From contig CAZEMX010000088.1 of the NCBI GenBank assembly GCA_964513415.1, positions 1-7,868 of the forward strand: DNA of 7,868 bases, read 5' to 3'. This DNA is from Methanomethylicus sp964513415. Its GTDB lineage: Archaea > Thermoproteota > Methanomethylicia > Methanomethylicales > Methanomethylicaceae. The notes beneath the pieces were generated by a model that ran no database searches, was not told the DNA's origin, and worked only from the letters and a program-made list of their open reading frames with translations. Shown here piece after piece: positions 6,018-7,868 of the stretch; the first letter of the stretch is position 1; each line of letters opens with the position of its first letter. Both the position numbers and the translations under genes were made by a program.

Positions 6018-7371
6018 TACGCAATTACGATTTCCTTATCCGACGTTGATTGAAGGGGTTTTCAGTGATCGCCTTCGATTGATTTCAGAAGGGTATCGTG
6101 CTCCATTTGGTAGCGTTGGAAGAGCTTTAAATCCTGATGATGCTGTTCCTTTGGATCAGGTTCAAGAACTAATTGCCGCTGCGGTTTCTGCAATAGGACC
6201 ATCAGCTCCAATAGAAATCAAGTGGACGCAAATATACAGTATGGTTGGTTCCGGAGATCTTATTGATGGCGCTACTTACGTCATAAAGGATTGCCCAACA
6301 ACCGACAAGGCCGGCGTAGGGTTTCCTGAAATTTATTTTACGGCATACAAAGTAGATGTTACCAATCCTGTCAATAGCGACCCTTATACGATTATACCCG
6401 GGCCAAACGTAGTCATGCGACACGGAAATATTCCAGACGCTTTAATCTACGGAGAAGTGGATTGGATGTTGAATTCTGGCGGTTCGGAGAATCCAAGAAT
6501 ATCAAGAGTATGCGATTACTTCAATAATGACATTTCAGCAGAAGTAAATATTGTGAATTGCGTATTTAATAATCCAAATTTTTCTTATAACTATTGTGAT
6601 AAGTGGTCTCAAATGATAATGAGTGCTGAGCCGGGATTTGGTGTTTTTAGGTGTAATCGTGCTATTGTTGGGGGAACAATAGATTTTGACAAATCAATAT
6701 TTTCTTTAGTTGAAAACAATACAGCCTTTGCTGAAGGAAAGATTGTCGGCAATTCTAATTTATCCGGGACAAGCTGTTATAAAAATACAGTTTCTAATGG
6801 GGGTCAGTTAGACGTGGCGCAATCGTTGTTTGACAACGATCATAATAATATAGAGTTTTCTTTAGTATCGGTAAAGCCAACCGGCGGATTGAGTTTTTGC
6901 GAAATGAGAGATCCAAATGGTACTTCGATTGAGATTTCAATCGACACAGTTTGCAAAAATAAAACCTGCAATGCTTTCTTTAGTGATTTTGAGGGTTTTG
7001 TTGACGTTTCGCAAGACCTCTTGGGAACAGATTTGATGATAAGTAAGGATGTGTTTCATTGCGGAATAATAAATTTCATTACTGTTGCATCAGGGACTAC
7101 CATAGCAAATATTAAATTTCAGTATGATTTAATTACGGGAAGACCGTTTAGAATAAGAGTAAATGTAGGTGAAACCAAGGGGATTGCTCTGACATCTGTT
7201 GCTCAAAACACTGCAGCAAATGGCGACATGTGTTTCCCGTTGGTAGGACATACAGATTACATTTTGACTATTGGGAAAAATTATTCAAACAAAACACTAG
7301 AGATCCAACAACACACTCTTGACGGATCTAATTACTTTTGGCAGTTACTTAACATAATAGACTTCAATTAA
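5998..7371 (+). CDS. Probable beta-helical tail spike or fibre
   Basis: This 457-residue protein is of no family I can name. Residues 1-70 look like an adaptor: a Pro-rich start, an Asp-Asp-Ala stretch, then an amphipathic helix (LDQVQELIAAAVSAIG). Residues about 75-115 hold a short strand-rich domain (TQIYSMVGSGDLIDGATYVIKD). Residues about 135-370 show many short hydrophobic strands separated by Asn/Asp/Gly turns (NIVNCVFNN, IVGGTIDFDKSIF, GKIVGNSNLSG, VSNGGQLDVAQSLFDN), the look of a parallel beta-helix as in phage spikes. Residues 380-457 are a beta-rich C-terminal domain ending in aromatics. The ATG at 5998 lies inside the previous gene (20-base overlap) with no Shine-Dalgarno; the next ATG (6241) would delete the adaptor. 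The DNA is markedly AT-rich (13 G/C of 60 at 6541-6600), which suggests separate acquisition. No catalytic motif was seen. Confidence 0.75.
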   Translation: MGAPTVNTQLRFPYPTLIEGVFSDRLRLISEGYRAPFGSVGRALNPDDAVPLDQVQELIAAAVSAIGPSAPIEIKWTQIYSMVGSGDLIDGATYVIKDCPTTDKAGVGFPEIYFTAYKVDVTNPVNSDPYTIIPGPNVVMRHGNIPDALIYGEVDWMLNSGGSENPRISRVCDYFNNDISAEVNIVNCVFNNPNFSYNYCDKWSQMIMSAEPGFGVFRCNRAIVGGTIDFDKSIFSLVENNTAFAEGKIVGNSNLSGTSCYKNTVSNGGQLDVAQSLFDNDHNNIEFSLVSVKPTGGLSFCEMRDPNGTSIEISIDTVCKNKTCNAFFSDFEGFVDVSQDLLGTDLMISKDVFHCGIINFITVASGTTIANIKFQYDLITGRPFRIRVNVGETKGIALTSVAQNTAANGDMCFPLVGHTDYILTIGKNYSNKTLEIQQHTLDGSNYFWQLLNIIDFN

Positions 7372-7385
7372 TCTTGTAGAAAACC

Positions 7386-7868
7386 ATGAATTTCATCTAT
7401 GACCAAGTAGTGCGCGACATTCTAAGTAATACCAGCCAGCTGAAGTCTACGGCTGACTGGTACGCTCGGAACCGGTTTAGTCCGGACTGGACCGGGGTGT
7501 CTCACTACATCAGCACCGGTGCTTTCGGCATTGGTCGATCTTCGTTTCGAGACCATGTCATTAACCTGTACCGGCGAAAGATCATTTCGGGCATCGCCTA
7601 TACTGCCAACAGCGAGGTTGACGGCTTGCTGGCCTATAATCGTAACCAGGCAGATGCTCGGGCCTTGTTGCGTTTGGCTACAACTGAATATGAGCCTTAC
7701 AGGAACGTGGATGGCTACGCCTATTATCAGGCGTTATTGGAACGAAACTCCCCGTTGCTGCGCGCTGCTGGCGTTTATCACATGGCCTATCAGGGCTGGC
7801 CGATGAAGGCGTTCTGGCCGGTGATCGTCCGCAACACCGATGAGATTTTGCTGCACTGCTACCTGAAG
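7386..7868 (+). CDS. Unrecognised protein, 5' part only (3' end outside window)
   Basis: The ATG at 7386 opens a frame of exactly 161 codons that reaches the right edge without a stop. It starts MNFIYDQVVRDILSNTSQ and reads on through ADWYARNRFSPDW, GAFGIGRSSFRDHVINLYRR, DARALLRLA, EPYRNVDGYAYYQALLER and ends EILLHCYLK. It is rich in Arg, Tyr and Trp, predicted mostly helical with some strands, and has no signal peptide or membrane helix. The start lies 14 bases after the spike gene stop; the spacer (TCTTGTAGAAAACC) has no Shine-Dalgarno. Base composition is much higher in GC (36 of 60 at 7441-7500) than the preceding gene. I recognise no family; the position suggests another structural or tail-associated protein, but that is inference. 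A shorter open frame at 7519-7806 is a shadow of this one. Confidence 0.75.
   Translation, partial: MNFIYDQVVRDILSNTSQLKSTADWYARNRFSPDWTGVSHYISTGAFGIGRSSFRDHVINLYRRKIISGIAYTANSEVDGLLAYNRNQADARALLRLATTEYEPYRNVDGYAYYQALLERNSPLLRAAGVYHMAYQGWPMKAFWPVIVRNTDEILLHCYLK

Noticed and set aside
7519..7806. 95-codon open frame on the + strand
   Set aside because: It overlaps, in another frame, the longer frame from 7386 that has better composition, starts just after the preceding stop and runs to the window end.

Overview
The window is a densely packed, single-strand block of genes that reads as the tail and host-recognition region of a bacteriophage. A Bacteroidota host (Flavobacteriia- or Bacteroidia-like) is likely. 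Three things point there. The largest protein carries an array of SprB-type repeats, a family typical of Bacteroidota surface adhesins. No start codon has a well-placed Shine-Dalgarno sequence, as is usual in that phylum. None of the complete proteins has a signal peptide, which fits virion proteins assembled in the cytoplasm better than host surface proteins. All five stops in the window are TAA and the standard code works throughout. I cannot name the phage, and the link to phage rests on gene content and layout rather than on a hallmark gene such as terminase or capsid.

Layout, all on the + strand: (1) 2-502, the 3' end of a larger gene that probably encodes a big virion or internal protein with a C-terminal hydrophobic helix and acidic patch. 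(2) 520-1095, a 191-residue beta-rich protein with a cysteine-rich C-terminal tail. (3) 1099-2271, a 390-residue fibre-like protein with a cysteine-dense N-terminus, two 50-residue DUF7151-like repeats with Ca-binding-type acidic loops, a short Gly-Pro segment and a beta-rich C-terminal head. (4) 2271-6017, a 1248-residue protein with an enzyme-like (TIM-barrel-like) N-terminal region interrupted by two copies of a phage beta module, then about eight SprB/Ig-like repeats, then the same cysteine-rich tail as gene 2. (5) 5998-7371, an AT-rich gene for a probable beta-helical tail spike or fibre. (6) 7386-7868, the GC-richer 5' end of an unrecognised gene that runs off the window.

The genes abut or overlap (gaps of 17, 3 and 14 bases, overlaps of 1 and 20 bases), so they probably form one transcript with coupled translation. 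There is no gene-free stretch of any size, and I see no tRNA, terminator, promoter, CRISPR array or insertion sequence.

The main idea is that genes 2 and 4 carry a common C-terminal cysteine module (CCV..L at its start, C..GC..C or CNGC..C at its end) and so may plug into the same virion site or partner. Gene 3 follows gene 2 in the same reading frame, separated only by one TAA and one codon, with cysteine-rich sequence on both sides of the stop. Together they look like a modular adsorption apparatus: a short capping or adaptor protein, a Ca-stabilised fibre, a long multi-domain adhesin with a possible enzymatic head, and an exchangeable spike.
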